Source of the DNA: CAIWHR01 sp963823215
GTDB lineage: Bacteria > Pseudomonadota > Gammaproteobacteria > Burkholderiales > Casimicrobiaceae
Reading direction: 5' to 3'
Assembly: GCA_963823215.1 (NCBI GenBank)
Contig: CAWGKT010000015.1
Span: 62,001-126,000 of the forward strand
DNA: 64,000 nt
Every line of letters starts with the position of its first letter. Position 1 is the first letter of the stretch. Made by a program: the position numbers and the translations under genes. Positions 52,572 through 63,148 of this stretch are shown piece after piece. Under the pieces are notes generated by a model. That model made no database searches, was not told the DNA's origin, and worked only from the letters and a program-made list of their open reading frames with translations.

Positions 52572-52688
52572 GATGCGTTCCGTTTGTGTGGTGGTGGAAA
52601 CGGACACCCATTGCGCCGCGAGAATCCGAGACCGGTTGGGGCCGCGGTCCGGAAGGGACAAACGATGGGGCCAAACGTAGGAGGCATG

Positions 52689-52778
52689 AGTTTCCATGCT
52701 CGGCTCTGAGTGCGCTTCGCCCTGTGCGCCAGACGCTTTACAGGACGCGCCAATCGAGCGGATTCAGGACGTGAGAAG
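52689..52778. repeat. Dispersed ~88-bp repeat, copy B
   Basis: Second copy of the block at 50672-50759, in the same orientation and also about 120-130 bp upstream of a minus-strand hypothetical gene. One single-base gap and about a dozen substitutions separate the copies by eye. Confidence 0.8.
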
Positions 52779-52932
52779 TCACTGTGAAACCCGCCTAGCC
52801 TGCCGGCCGGGTGGCGGTATCAGCGCCGCCTGCTGCTCGATTAGTTCGAGCGGGGAGAGATCACCCGCCACATCGGTTGGGGGGTTACTGGGCCGACCCC
52901 GACTGGCACTGGCGGGAGATCATCGCGGCACC

Positions 52933-54672
52933 TTACGTAGGCTGGGAGGGGACGACCCTGGCCTGGCCGGGAGTGCTGCTGTGTTCCTCGGATCGGCCAC
53001 GCGGCCGGCGTTGCTCTGCGGCGAAGAGTTGGTGAAGGAATTGAATGGCGATGGAGCCTTCGCCGACCGCTGAGGCGACACGCTTCACCGCGCCGTGGCG
53101 GACGTCGCCGGCGGCGAACACGCCTGGCATGCTCGTCTCGAGGAGAAACGGATTGCGATCGAGAGGCGATGCGCGACGCTGCGAGACATCTGCTCCCGTG
53201 AGGACGAATCCGTGCGCATCCCGTTCGATGTCCGGCGGAAGCCAATCGGTGTTCGGCTGGGCTCCGATCAGGAGGAAGAGCGCGTTCGCCTCGACTGCGG
53301 CTTCTGTCTGCGACCCGATGTCGCGCAACACCAAATGCTCGAGCCGCCCGTGGCCGCCACCGCCCACCACCTGGCAGCCGAGCCGCGCCTTGATATTGTC
53401 AGTCGCCTCGATCTGGCGCACGAGGTACTCGGACATCCCGGCGCGGAGCGAATCGGCCCGCACCACCAGCGTGACGGTGCGGGCGTACCGAGCGAGGTGC
53501 AGCGCGGCTTGCCCCGCCGAGTTGGCGCCTCCGACGATGAAGACGTCGCGACCGGTGAATGCCGATGCCTCAGAGGTCGGACTCCCGTAGAACACGCCGG
53601 CCCCGATCAATGCTTCCAGCGACGGCACGTCGAGCCGGCGATAGCTGGCGCCCATCGCCAGAATCACCGCGGAGCTGCGCACCGGGCCGCTGTCGTGCAG
53701 CGTGACCGTGAGCTGGTCACCGTCGCGGGCGAGCCCCGTGACCGACTGCATGAACACGAACTCCGCCCCGAACACCCACGCCTGGTTGTACGCTGCCTGG
53801 GCCAGCTGCCGGCCGCTGATGCCGCGCGGAAACCCGAGGTAGTTCCTGATGAGTGAACTCGACGTTGCCTGGCCGCCGATGCCGCCCTTGTCGACCACCA
53901 ACGTGCGCAACCCTTCCGAAGCGCCGTACACCGCGGCCGACAAGCCCGCGGGACCGGCCCCGACGATGATCACGTCGAAGTCCACCCGCTCGGGGTTGAC
54001 GGCACCGCCGGCGGCCATTGCCAGCTCGGCGTTGCTAGGGTTCTCGAGGACGAAGCCATTGGGGAACACGACGAGCGGGAACTCGGCCCCCTCGGGGGCC
54101 GCGGCGACCAGCGCCCGACCCTCCTCCGAGTCGGCCAGGCAGAAGCTGTGCACCATCGCGCACTGCTTGAGCGCCTCGCGCAGCTCGTAGGCCCGGCCCG
54201 TCCACGACTTGCCCACGATGTGCACCGTATGTGGCGAGGCTCGGCTCACGTCCCACCACTCGAGAAGCATGCTCGAGATCGTCTGGTGGAACAGCTCGTC
54301 GGGCGACTCTGCCGGTCGGAGTACATAGTAATCGAACCGACCGTCGGCCACTCCCTCGAAGATCTCCTCGCCTAGCGCCTTCTGGCCCCAGTCGCCGAAC
54401 GCCACCACCAGGGCTCGCTTGGCCCGGGGGTGGACATGCCGGACCTCGGCGAGCAGCTCGCTGGCGGGCACCTCCGCGGCCGACCGGCCCGCCAGCACCA
54501 GGGCGACCTCGACGCCCGAGGCGGCAAAGTCCGCGAGGTGCGCACGCGCCTCCGCGGGCGATCGCACGCAGACCACCTGATAGTGCCGCGCGTACCGATC
54601 GCGCAGCTCACGTTCGATGTCGCCCAGCAGGCTCTCATCGTCGTCGATGGCAAGCAGGACGGGCTGGCTCAT
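52933..54672 (-). CDS. Receiver-domain/thioredoxin-reductase-like FAD oxidoreductase
   Basis: About 579 residues. Start at the ATG at 54672, which has AGGAT well spaced upstream; an ATG 9 nt earlier is too close to it. Residues 1-120 resemble a response-regulator receiver (VLLAIDDDESLLGDIERELR), followed by a thioredoxin/glutaredoxin-like region (PHTVHIVGKSWTGRAYELRE). From about 235 comes the FAD/NADPH reductase: GAGPAGLSAAVYGASEGLRT (FAD), SSLIRNYLGFPRGISG, FIVGGANSAGQAALHLARY (NADPH), VFAAGDVRHGAVKRVASAVG. The CxxC redox pair of normal thioredoxin reductase is missing (GVFYGSPTSEA at that place). Known fusions of this kind are thought to sense redox or signal state. Confidence 0.85.
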   Translation of the reverse strand: MSQPVLLAIDDDESLLGDIERELRDRYARHYQVVCVRSPAEARAHLADFAASGVEVALVLAGRSAAEVPASELLAEVRHVHPRAKRALVVAFGDWGQKALGEEIFEGVADGRFDYYVLRPAESPDELFHQTISSMLLEWWDVSRASPHTVHIVGKSWTGRAYELREALKQCAMVHSFCLADSEEGRALVAAAPEGAEFPLVVFPNGFVLENPSNAELAMAAGGAVNPERVDFDVIIVGAGPAGLSAAVYGASEGLRTLVVDKGGIGGQATSSSLIRNYLGFPRGISGRQLAQAAYNQAWVFGAEFVFMQSVTGLARDGDQLTVTLHDSGPVRSSAVILAMGASYRRLDVPSLEALIGAGVFYGSPTSEASAFTGRDVFIVGGANSAGQAALHLARYARTVTLVVRADSLRAGMSEYLVRQIEATDNIKARLGCQVVGGGGHGRLEHLVLRDIGSQTEAAVEANALFLLIGAQPNTDWLPPDIERDAHGFVLTGADVSQRRASPLDRNPFLLETSMPGVFAAGDVRHGAVKRVASAVGEGSIAIQFLHQLFAAEQRRPRGRSEEHSSTPGQARVVPSQPT

Positions 54673-55347
54673 GGCGCGCATCCTAGGTCACATGCTTCGA
54701 GCGACCGGTCGTCGCGACGGCGGCTCCGGAAGGAAGGGAATTCCAAAGGCAACTTCCAGCACTTCGGGGATTGTCTCTTCGCCGTCAACCGTGGTCAACG
54801 TGGGATATGATGGTGAGTGCCACCCGGGATATGGCAGGAATCGCCCTCATCGCCCTTACCTGGGGTCACCCGACCAGCCACAGAATGTGGAGTTGGCGCA
54901 CGTCAGGCGCCTCGGTGATGAAGGCGATGATTGGAATCTCGGCGCCACGCCGCAGCGAATAGCCGCTGTGGGGTTGCGGGCTCAACCGGTCGACGCAACA
55001 CCGTCCATCCTTACAGACAAGAGTTTGAAGCCTATGGCCTTCCTGCGACGTGGCTTAGCGACGATCCGAGATCGTACAAGCACGAGTGAGCGGCTCCAGC
55101 AAACAGCGCTACCTGCGATTAGTACCGATGTGACAAGCACTTGCTGTTGCGTCCCTTAGCCCTAGCGTGTGTTGCGTCGACCAGTTGAATTCACAGGTCT
55201 GAGCCTGCCATTCGGAAGGGCCGTCCCGCGCCAACCCGTGATACGCTGCCGACCCGGTGCTGCTGGCCGCGGGCGAGGCGGCGGCTGAGATCCGAGCCAG
55301 CGCGCGAACCGATCGCCGCCGCCAGCAATACCGAAAAGGATTCCCGC
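54673..55347. other. 675-bp stretch with a possible transposase remnant
   Basis: Between the divergent flavoprotein and CreA genes. No intact gene. A short minus-strand reading at 54865-54959 resembles a transposase C-terminal piece. The rest is featureless by eye. Confidence 0.45.
54865..54959 (-). pseudogene. Possible transposase C-terminal remnant
   Basis: The minus-strand frame reads SLRRGAEIPIIAFITEAPDV, then RQLHILWLVG and a stop. This resembles the zinc-ribbon/C-terminal end of IS91-type transposases (C-x2-C ... AFITE ... VR-x-IL). The Cys residues are lost and no larger piece is visible. Confidence 0.4.
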
Positions 55348-55812
55348 GTGCAAAGGCTCTTTACACTGTCGCTGCTGCCCTTGTCGGCTCTGGTTCAGGC
55401 CGAGCCGATCGGCCACGTCGACACGGTCTTCAAGTTCATCGGACCGGATCACAAGATCGTCGTCGACGCGCACGACGATCCGAAGGTCCGCGGGGTCACC
55501 TGTTACGTTTCGCGCGCCAAGACCGGCGGCATCACGGGCGCGGTCGGGCTCGCCGAAGACAGGTCCGAGGCGTCGATCGCCTGCCGCCAGGTCGGCCCGA
55601 TCTCGTTTGCCCAGCCGCTGGCCACGCAGGAAGAGGTCTTCAACGAACGAATTTCGCTGGTGTTCAAGAAGATCCGCATCGTCCGCATGGTCGACAAGCC
55701 GCGCAATACCCTGGTGTATCTCACGTACTCCGACCGCGTGATCGAAGGTTCCCCGCAGAACAGCGTAACTGCGGTGCCCGTCGACCGGGCGACGCCGATT
55801 CCGCTGAAGTAG
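55348..55812 (+). CDS. creA: CreA family protein
   Basis: A 154-residue secreted CreA-type protein. The GTG start at 55348 has AAAGGA upstream. The signal peptide MQRLFTLSLLPLSALVQAEP is followed by the conserved IGHVDTVFKFIGPDHKIVVD, VRGVTCYVSRAKTGGITGAV and the NSVTAVPVDR end. The two Cys (TCYVSR, ACRQVG) probably pair. The biochemical function is unknown. Confidence 0.92.
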   Translation: MQRLFTLSLLPLSALVQAEPIGHVDTVFKFIGPDHKIVVDAHDDPKVRGVTCYVSRAKTGGITGAVGLAEDRSEASIACRQVGPISFAQPLATQEEVFNERISLVFKKIRIVRMVDKPRNTLVYLTYSDRVIEGSPQNSVTAVPVDRATPIPLK

Positions 55813-55938
55813 CCGGCTTCCGAACCGGATCGCCCCCGCACGGAGGTTGGCACCCCGACCACGGCGCGAACCTGGAACCTGCGGATCGACAAATGGTCGG
55901 AGTTCGGCCGAGCCGACATTGTCGTCACAACCAACGTC

Positions 55939-57165
55939 ATGAACCCGAACCTTCTCCGGATATTCGCTGCGGCCATCGCTGTCGGCACGATCGGCATCGC
56001 TGCCCTTGCCGCTGGCGGAGCCCGCACCGCAGGGGCCGCCGCCAGCGCCCAGACCTGTGTCGAACCCGCCGCCTGGACGATGCTGGATTCGGGGCAGCCC
56101 CGACGCGCCACCATCTCCGCCGTGCTGGCGGAGATGGCGAAAAAAGATGTCGTGTTGCTCGGCGAGCAGCATGATGAAGACGACGACCACCGCTGGCAGC
56201 TGCAGGTGCTCTCGGCGTTGCACGCACACCGGCCCGCCATGGTGATCGGCTTCGAGATGTTCCCGCGCCGCGCGCAACCGGTGCTGGATAGCTGGGTGGC
56301 GGGCAACCTCACCGTCAAGCAGTTGCTCGACGAATCCCGGTGGGACTCGGTCTGGAAATTGCCGCCCGAACTCTATCTGCCGCTGTTCCAGTTCGCGCGC
56401 ATCAACCGCATTCCGATGATCGCCTTGAACATCGACCGGAAGCTCACCAGGACCATTGCGGAGAAGGGCTGGGACGCGGTGCCGGCAGCGGAGCGCGAAG
56501 GCGTCGGCCGGGCGGCGCCGGCGTCTCGCGCGTATCGCGATCACCTGTTCGAGGTCTACGGCGAACACTCGACTCCCCATGGCAAGGACGGCGCAAAGGC
56601 GCAGAAGACCGACAGCGCCTTCGGCCGCTTCGTCGAATCGCAGACCACGTGGGACCGGGCGATGGCGGAGGCCCTGGCGCGCCACATGATTTCGGGAACG
56701 GCGGGCGAGAGCCCTCTGGTCGTGGGCATCATGGGCAGCGGCCACATTCGCTTCGGTCACGGGGTGCCGCACCAGTTGCGCGATCTGGGTGTGAAGAACG
56801 TCGGGACATTGCTGCCCGTGCCCTTCGATCTCGAATGCAAAGAGCTTCGACCGGGCCTCGCCGATGCGGTGTTCGCGTTGCCGCAATCAGCCAAGGCAAA
56901 GGCCGAGCCGCCACGATTGGGCGTACGACTGGAAGAGAGCGCGGGAGCGGTGCGCATCGCCGCCGTCACCATCGGCAGCCTCGCTGAAACGACCGGACTG
57001 AAAACGGGGGACCAGCTGGTCGAGGTCGCCGGCGTGCCGGTAAACAGCCTGCTGCGCGTGATCACCGCGATCCGACTGCAGCCCGCGGGCACCTGGTTGC
57101 CGATGCGGGTGAAACGCGGCGACGACACCCTGGAACTGGTCGTCAAATTTCCGGCGAAGCAATGA
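55939..57165 (+). CDS. ChaN family haem-binding-type protein with C-terminal PDZ domain
   Basis: A 408-residue secreted protein. The N-terminal signal segment (LRIFAAAIAVGTIGIAALAA) precedes a ChaN/Tiki-superfamily domain (VVLLGEQHDEDDDHRWQLQV, GFEMFPRRAQPVLDSW, MGSGHIRFGHGVPHQL). Residues about 315-405 form a PDZ domain (LGVRLEESAGAVRIAAVTIG, GLKTGDQLVEVAGVPVNSLL). ChaN proteins bind haem in iron uptake; Tiki relatives are metalloproteases. The stop overlaps the M1 start (ATGA), so the two are one unit. Confidence 0.88.
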   Translation: MNPNLLRIFAAAIAVGTIGIAALAAGGARTAGAAASAQTCVEPAAWTMLDSGQPRRATISAVLAEMAKKDVVLLGEQHDEDDDHRWQLQVLSALHAHRPAMVIGFEMFPRRAQPVLDSWVAGNLTVKQLLDESRWDSVWKLPPELYLPLFQFARINRIPMIALNIDRKLTRTIAEKGWDAVPAAEREGVGRAAPASRAYRDHLFEVYGEHSTPHGKDGAKAQKTDSAFGRFVESQTTWDRAMAEALARHMISGTAGESPLVVGIMGSGHIRFGHGVPHQLRDLGVKNVGTLLPVPFDLECKELRPGLADAVFALPQSAKAKAEPPRLGVRLEESAGAVRIAAVTIGSLAETTGLKTGDQLVEVAGVPVNSLLRVITAIRLQPAGTWLPMRVKRGDDTLELVVKFPAKQ

Positions 57166-59211
57166 CGGCCGGGCGCGGAGCGCGAGCGCTCCCGGTCCTC
57201 GTGGCGATCTTCGCCGGCATCGCCTCGGGCGCGCTCCGGGCAGCCGAGCCATCGCTCGAACTCGATGTCGCGCTCGACCCCGCGACGCGGCGCTTCCGCG
57301 CGGTGGCGCTGATCGTGCCCGCGACGCGTGAATACCGGTTCGAGCTGCACGAATCGCTGCGGGTGAACGTCGCGTCGTTCGACGGCAGGCCCCTGCGCGT
57401 CGTTGCGACAGGGCGCGAAGGTCCGATGCTTGGCTGGCAGGTGCAGATCCCGTCGGGTGCGGGTGCCCTGCGCCTGGAGTATGGCGGAACATTGCCCGCG
57501 CTGGACCGCAGTCTCGATGCTCGCGGCGTGCTGCGAGGTCTCCCGCCGATGGCTTCGAGCGAGGGCAGCTTCCTGCCTGCAACGGGCGCCTGGTATCCGC
57601 GGCCCGCGCCACTGTTTTCTTATCGGGTGACGGTGTCGGTGCCGGGTGACCAGCGTGCGCTGGTGCCGGGCCGGATCAAGTCCGAGTCGTTGCCGTCCGA
57701 CGGGTCGGGTCGCTACCGGGCCAGCTTCGAGTTCGCGCGCCCCGCCACCGGCATCGATCTGATGGCCGGGCCGTGGGTCATTCGCGAGAAGATCATGCCG
57801 CGCTCGAAGGACGGGCCGGTTCGGCTGCGCACCTACTTCCCCCGTGAGCTCGATGCCGTCGACGGGCTCGCCGATGGTTATCTCGACGATACGCACCGCT
57901 ACCTCGAGCTCTATGACGGACAGATCGGCACCTACCCGTTCACCGAGTTCTCGGTGGTGGCAAGCCCGCTGCCGACGGGCTTCGGCATGTCGACGCTGAC
58001 CTACATCGGTGCCGAAGTGCTGAAGCTCCCCTTCATTCGCGCCACGTCGCTCGGTCACGAGGTGCTGCATAACTGGTGGGGCAATGGCGTCTACGTCGAA
58101 TACGCCAAGGGCAACTGGTCCGAAGGACTGACCACGTTCATGGCGGACTACGCCTACAAGGAGCGCGAGTCGGGTGCCGCGGCGCGCGCGATGCGACTCG
58201 CGTGGTTGCGGGACTTCGCCGCCGTCCCGGCCGGCAACACCGAGTCCCTGGCCGCGTTTCGTTCCCGAACGCACGGCGCCGCGGCGGCCGTCGGTTACGG
58301 CAAGTCGGCGATGGTGTTCGTGATGCTGCGCGATGCCATCGGCGAGGATGCCTTCCGGCGCGGCGTCCGCGCGTTCTGGGAAGAGCATCGGTTCACGCCC
58401 GCGTCCTGGAGCGAACTGCAGGCCGCTTTCGAGAAGGCCGCGGGACGGTCGCTCGCGTCATTCTTCGAGCAATGGCTCGACCGCGCCGGAGGTCCGGCGG
58501 TGAGGATCACCCATGCGGGCGCGAAGGCCGAGGCCGGCAAGGTCCGGCTGACGCTGACCGTGGAACAGTCGGCGCCGGCCTACGTGCTGCGCCTGCCGCT
58601 GGAAATCATGTTCGCCGGCCGCGCCGAGATGCGTTCGATCGACGTCGCCGGCCCGCGCGACGTGGTGACGATGCTCGTCGGTGCGATGCCCGAAGGCGTG
58701 CGCCTGGACCCGGAGCTGCGCGTCTGGCGGGTGCTGGACCGGACGCAGTTGCCGCCCATCCTGCGCCAGTGGGTCATCGCGCAGGCGCCACGATGGGTGC
58801 AGGCGTCGGGTGCCGGTGACGTGCGCGAGGCCGCCACGGCATTGGCGAGGCGCTTCTTCGAAGTCCCGCCGCAGCCGACGGCGCAGGACGCGTTGCACAA
58901 AGGCACCGAGCCGGTAATGCTGATCGGCCTCCATGCGGACGTGGACAGGGCGCTGGCGCAGCGCCGGCCTCCCCCCTCGCCCGGCGAGCCTCGCCGAACG
59001 CGGCAGCGCACAGGTCTGGACGCTCGCGCGCGACGCCGGACCGCCGGTGGCCGTGGTCTCGGCCAGGGATGCCGACGCCATGCGGGCGTTGCTCGCCCCG
59101 CTCCCGCATTACGGCGCGCAGAGCTGGCTCGTGTTCGATGGCAGGCGGGCGCTCGACCGCGGCGTGTGGCCGGCGCCGGGGCCCCTCATCGCCGTGCAGA
59201 GCGAGCGTTGA
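57162..59211 (+). CDS. M1-family metallopeptidase (aminopeptidase N-like), 3' frameshift
   Basis: Secreted zinc peptidase of about 680 residues. The signal peptide lies at LPVLVAIFAGIASGALRAAE. The M1 active site is TSLGHEVLHNWWGNGVYVEY (HExxH, about residues 295-299) with the third ligand Glu in GNWSEGLTTFMADYAY. The frame breaks in a six-C run at 58971-58976; dropping one C restores ASLAERGSAQVWTLARDAGP to IAVQSER and a stop at 59209-59211, while the uncorrected frame runs to 59312. The catalytic part is unaffected. It is translationally coupled to ChaN-PDZ (ATGA overlap). Confidence 0.87.
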
Positions 59212-59343
59212 TGACCACTGACCCGGGCGCTCCCCGTGAGGGCGGCGCGTGGTTTCACGTTCGGGCTGCGGACAACGGCAACACGGACCCGCATCGGCGG
59301 TGGATCGCGTGACGCGTCAAACCTTGTCCTCGGTGCAAAGGCC

Positions 59344-62323
59344 TCATTGCCGGCGCATGCCGAGCGACCAATTGGGAGGCCACGCGCAATAGGGTGATTC
59401 GTAGGCTCGCCCTTGCGTGTGGATCCGGTACAACATCGCCTCGACCGGCTCGCGGACCCGCTCGCCGTAGTTGGTGATCGCGCTCAGCCCGGCCTTGCAG
59501 TTGCGTTCGACGCTTCCGGCGAGCGCCACGGTGACGTACATCGCGTTGCGGGCGTCCGCATCCCGGCCCGTAAGCGCACTCGCGACAGCGTACGTATTCC
59601 AATCCTCGAGCCGCCCCGTGCGGAACCGCGTGCCCCGAACCGCGATCGCGTGCAGCGCGAGCTGGCGCGCCGTTTCCGGTTGCACGGGGCTGACTCTGAG
59701 ATGAAGGAACGCGAAGTTGCCGGCGACTTCGGGATCATTGGGATTGGCGCCGAAGGCCTTGAGCGACAGATCGTACGCCTCCGGAATGTTCCGGCGAACC
59801 CAATAGGCCCTGATTGCCTCCTCGTTGAGCCGGCGAGCGGCGGCCGGTCGACCCGTTTGGGAATTCGCCGCCGGGCGCCGTCGCGAGGACCCAGATCGCC
59901 TGGGCTTGGTCGATGACCTCCCGCTCGGCCCGCGGATCCTGCGCCTTTGCCGCGGCCCACAACACGGGCGCGATTTCAGCCTGCGCCTGCACCGCTATCC
60001 TCGGAACTCCCTGCGCGAGCGTCCGCCGCGCGGCAAGCGCGAAGTCGCTCTCGCGGGTGCGATCGGACGAACGGTAATCGGCGCGCGGATCGGGGATCGC
60101 CGGCGGCGGCGACAGCGTGCCCGAGGCGGTGAAGCCGGCGTGGCGAGCGGCGGCGGAGTGTTCATAGCCATCAGTGGCGGCGCATCGATCCTGGGTGGAA
60201 CCGAAAGCGGCACCTCCGGCGCCGGCGTCGTGTTCTGCGGCGCACGCGATGGCTTGGGGGAAGGCGTAACTTCCTGGAAGCTGCGCTCCTCGATCGGAGC
60301 GGCCTTGCGCTTCGTGAATCCGAAGAACTGGGACAGGGCATTGACTCCGGCGCGCCATTCGTCGTTCACTGACGCAGTCCGTGCGCGTCGCGTGGCCGTC
60401 GACGATTTTGGCGCCGCCACTGCGGACTCCGGCGGTTGAGATGGCACTTGGCTCTGCGGCGCGTCCGGGTTTGACGGCGCGACCGGTTCAACCGATGGCG
60501 GCGCCGGCGCGGGCGACGGCTGCGTCGACGGCGCCTGAGTCGGTGGTGCTACGAGCTCGATGACGTGCGCTGGCGCCGGCGCCGTCACCACGCGCGCTCC
60601 CTCAGCCGGATGACGTTGCCGATCCCGCACCCGAATTTGCAGCAACGATCGCCGGGGGTGTGCGAAGTGCGGGTGTCGGCGTGCGACCCGGGGCCATCCT
60701 GGCCGTCGTCGGAGACGCGGACGGGCGCGTTGAAGGTGGCGGCGCCGCCTTCGTCGTGGCACGCTTGCCGGTCGAGCGCGCCGGTTCGCTGGAGGGCGGC
60801 GCCACTCTCGGGCTCATCTGCGGGCTCAACGGACGGCGCGCTGCATCCGCTTTCGGCGCCGGCAAAGGCGCAACCGAGTCGACGGATTCCGCTCGGGCGG
60901 GCTCGTCGGGCTCGTCGGCCTCTTCGGGCGCGACCGCGGGTGGCGGCTCAGTCGCCGCGTCCGGCGCCGACGACGAACCAACACCGGTCGGCGCTTCAGC
61001 GCTGGCGACGTTGGCATCGTCGCGCCGCCCCCGTCGTCGAGGAGGGCGCGCGCACCTCGATCAATGCCCGCCCCGCATCGGGGAAAAACTGGTGGGCGAC
61101 GGCTGCGCCGAGCACCAGCGCAACCGCGGCCGCCAGCGCAGCGTGCGCAGTGCCGTTGCGGGGCGCAGGTGCGGCGAGGGCATGACGTTGCGCCGCGTGA
61201 TGATGATGGCCGACGGTGTGAGGGCGGGCTTCCACGGGCGCTCGCACGTCCGGCGATGCCCGCTCACGCCGCTCCTGAAAACGCGGTATCGGCGGTACGA
61301 TCCGCGTCATCGGAGTGAGCGGCGAGGCCGCTTCCCGATACAAGGTGACATCACGCGCCGAGCGTCCAGCCCGCCGCAAGCGACTACTCGACGTCGCTTT
61401 CGCGCAGCATTCCGCGCCGTGCGCGTCGATCATCGCCTGGTGCGGAAGTCGTTGCGGCAGATCGGCATCGTGGTGGCGTCGAAGCGACAGGTCGACGCTT
61501 TCGCGGCGTCATAGCGCTGGCTCGTCTGGCCACCCGGTTGCGCGCTCCCGGAGGCCGCGCCGTGGACGGGGTCCGGCAGAGGGTGGCGAGTTTCAGCATC
61601 GTGCTGAGGACTGTAGATGTCGCAGCGCCAATCGAGCTCGCGCGTCTTCCTCAGGTCGCCGTCATGTCCCTTGACGAGCGCCTCGAGGAGGCGCGGTGAC
61701 TGGATAGTCGTATTCCCTCTGCCAGCCGATGGGCAGTGCGACCGTCAGGCTCTCGCCGGAAAGTCAGCGAAAACGCGGAGATCGATGGCGCAAGCTGGCC
61801 GGACGCGGATAGAGCGTTGCCGTGTCCGCGTGCGTGGTCGAAGCTCGCGGGTCCGAATCGGGATGCAGACATTGTCGCCCTTGATGTGCGGGATCCGCAC
61901 GAGCTGCAGTTGATGGATTTCCTTCGGCGCGACAGCAGTGATAGGCTCGAGCGCCCACCGATGGGCGCGATCTTCGAAGGCGTGGCGATAGATGTGACCG
62001 TCGCGCTGGAGCCGCAACAGCGTCGCCCACTGATCGACCGTACGCCGGCGTCGTAGGTCTGCACGAGCTGCGCGCGCCCTTGACCGAGCCACGGTCGAAC
62101 TGCACGACGTCCGGCACGCAGCCGATGCCGTGCCCGATCGTCGCGCGAGGATGCGCCATTCGCGTTCCGTCCAATGCCCCGAAGTCGCCGTCGGTCGATT
62201 CAGGAAGCGCTTCGTATAGCGCCTACGTTCTCCGGCACCACGGCCTCGCGAACACCTCGACGTGCTCGCCGGTGACCATCTTGCGCCCGCGACCGAACAG
62301 CGCTCGATCTGCTCGGGGGTCAC
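59344..62323 (-). pseudogene. Membrane Ser/Thr protein kinase, many frame breaks
   Basis: Last gene of a four-gene minus-strand unit. The GTG at 62323 overlaps the PP2C stop (GTGA). Pieced together across frames: MTPEQIERC, GRGRKMVTGEHVEVFA, YTKRFLNRPT, TVDQWATLLRLQRDGHIYRH, KEIHQLQLVRIPHIKGDNVC (catalytic loop region), LPIGWQREYDY and LDWRCDIYS, typical of a family of large bacterial Ser/Thr kinases. A membrane helix (AHAALAAAVALVLGAAVAHQ, about 61090-61155) and a Pro-rich stretch lead to a C-terminal TPR-like domain ending NWSLGMRRQ at 59344. The number of frame changes (at least six) points to sequencing error. Confidence 0.7.
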
Positions 62324-63148
62324 GAGTCAACGGCCTCGGTCGGGCATTGCGGTCGATGACGAGGACGGTCGCATCGTCGCTGCTGCCCCGCAGGCGCGCA
62401 GCTCGACGAGCCGGCGGCATTGTGCCAGCGGTGCACGCGCCCGCAACTGCCGATCGATGTCCCCGGCCTCGACATCTTCTGCAATCCGTCGCTGCACAGC
62501 ACCAGCATCTCGTCGTCGGCGAGATCGATACTCGCGACGTTCGGTGCGGCGACGGCACCGTTGCCGACCGTTCGCGCGGGATCGTAGGCGATCCGCCCGG
62601 CGGAGGATCCTCGCCGAGATCACGTAGGTGTCGTCGCGCGTCAGGAGCTCCGCAGGACTTGTCCGACGCGCGCCAGACACGATAGATGCGGCAATCGCCG
62701 GCCACGCGATCAGCCGAGCGCGACAGAGATGATGCGTCGCGGCGCACAAGGCGACGGTGGCCGCGCCCCGACGCGGCCGATTGTTTCGCGATCGCCGTCG
62801 CCACGTCGCGATCCGCGGCCAAGAAGATGCGCTCGACATCGAACCCTCGTCGATGCGGCGCCGGTCGAGCGCGCCGTGCAGCTTGCGCACGAGCTCCCGG
62901 CTCGCCCAGGAAGCCATGGCGCCGCCGCCGACGCCGTCGGCGACGACATAGACCGGCCGGACCGGGCGGATGTCGAGCGCGCTGTACGATCCTCGTTCAC
63001 CGCATGGCACCCCGCGGCCGGACGCGACCGCGAGCTCAAGGCGCACGCTTCGCGCCTTCAGGACCGCGGACTCGGACACTGTCGTTCGTTCGCGGCGCGT
63101 GTTTTCGCGCTCGGGCGTCAACGGCTCGCGCGGTGTAACGACGCTCAT
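62320..63148 (-). pseudogene. PP2C-family Ser/Thr phosphatase, several frame breaks
   Basis: PPM/PP2C phosphatase expected to remove phosphate from kinase targets. The ATG at 63148 overlaps the FHA stop (ATGA) and gives MSVVTPREPLTPERENTRRE. Readable pieces: GCHAVNEDR (frame two), PVYVVADGVGGGAMASWASR (the metal-binding DGxxG motif), MLVLCSDGLQKM and SSDDATVLVIDRNARP (C-terminal metal ligand D-D-A-T). About 276 residues if corrected. The stop at 62320 overlaps the kinase start. Pieces are in all three frames, as in the neighbours. Confidence 0.75.

Noticed and set aside
50672..52778. The dispersed repeats as integron attC sites
   Set aside because: They lack the GTTRRRY/RYYYAAC core pair and palindromic layout, and no integron integrase is present.
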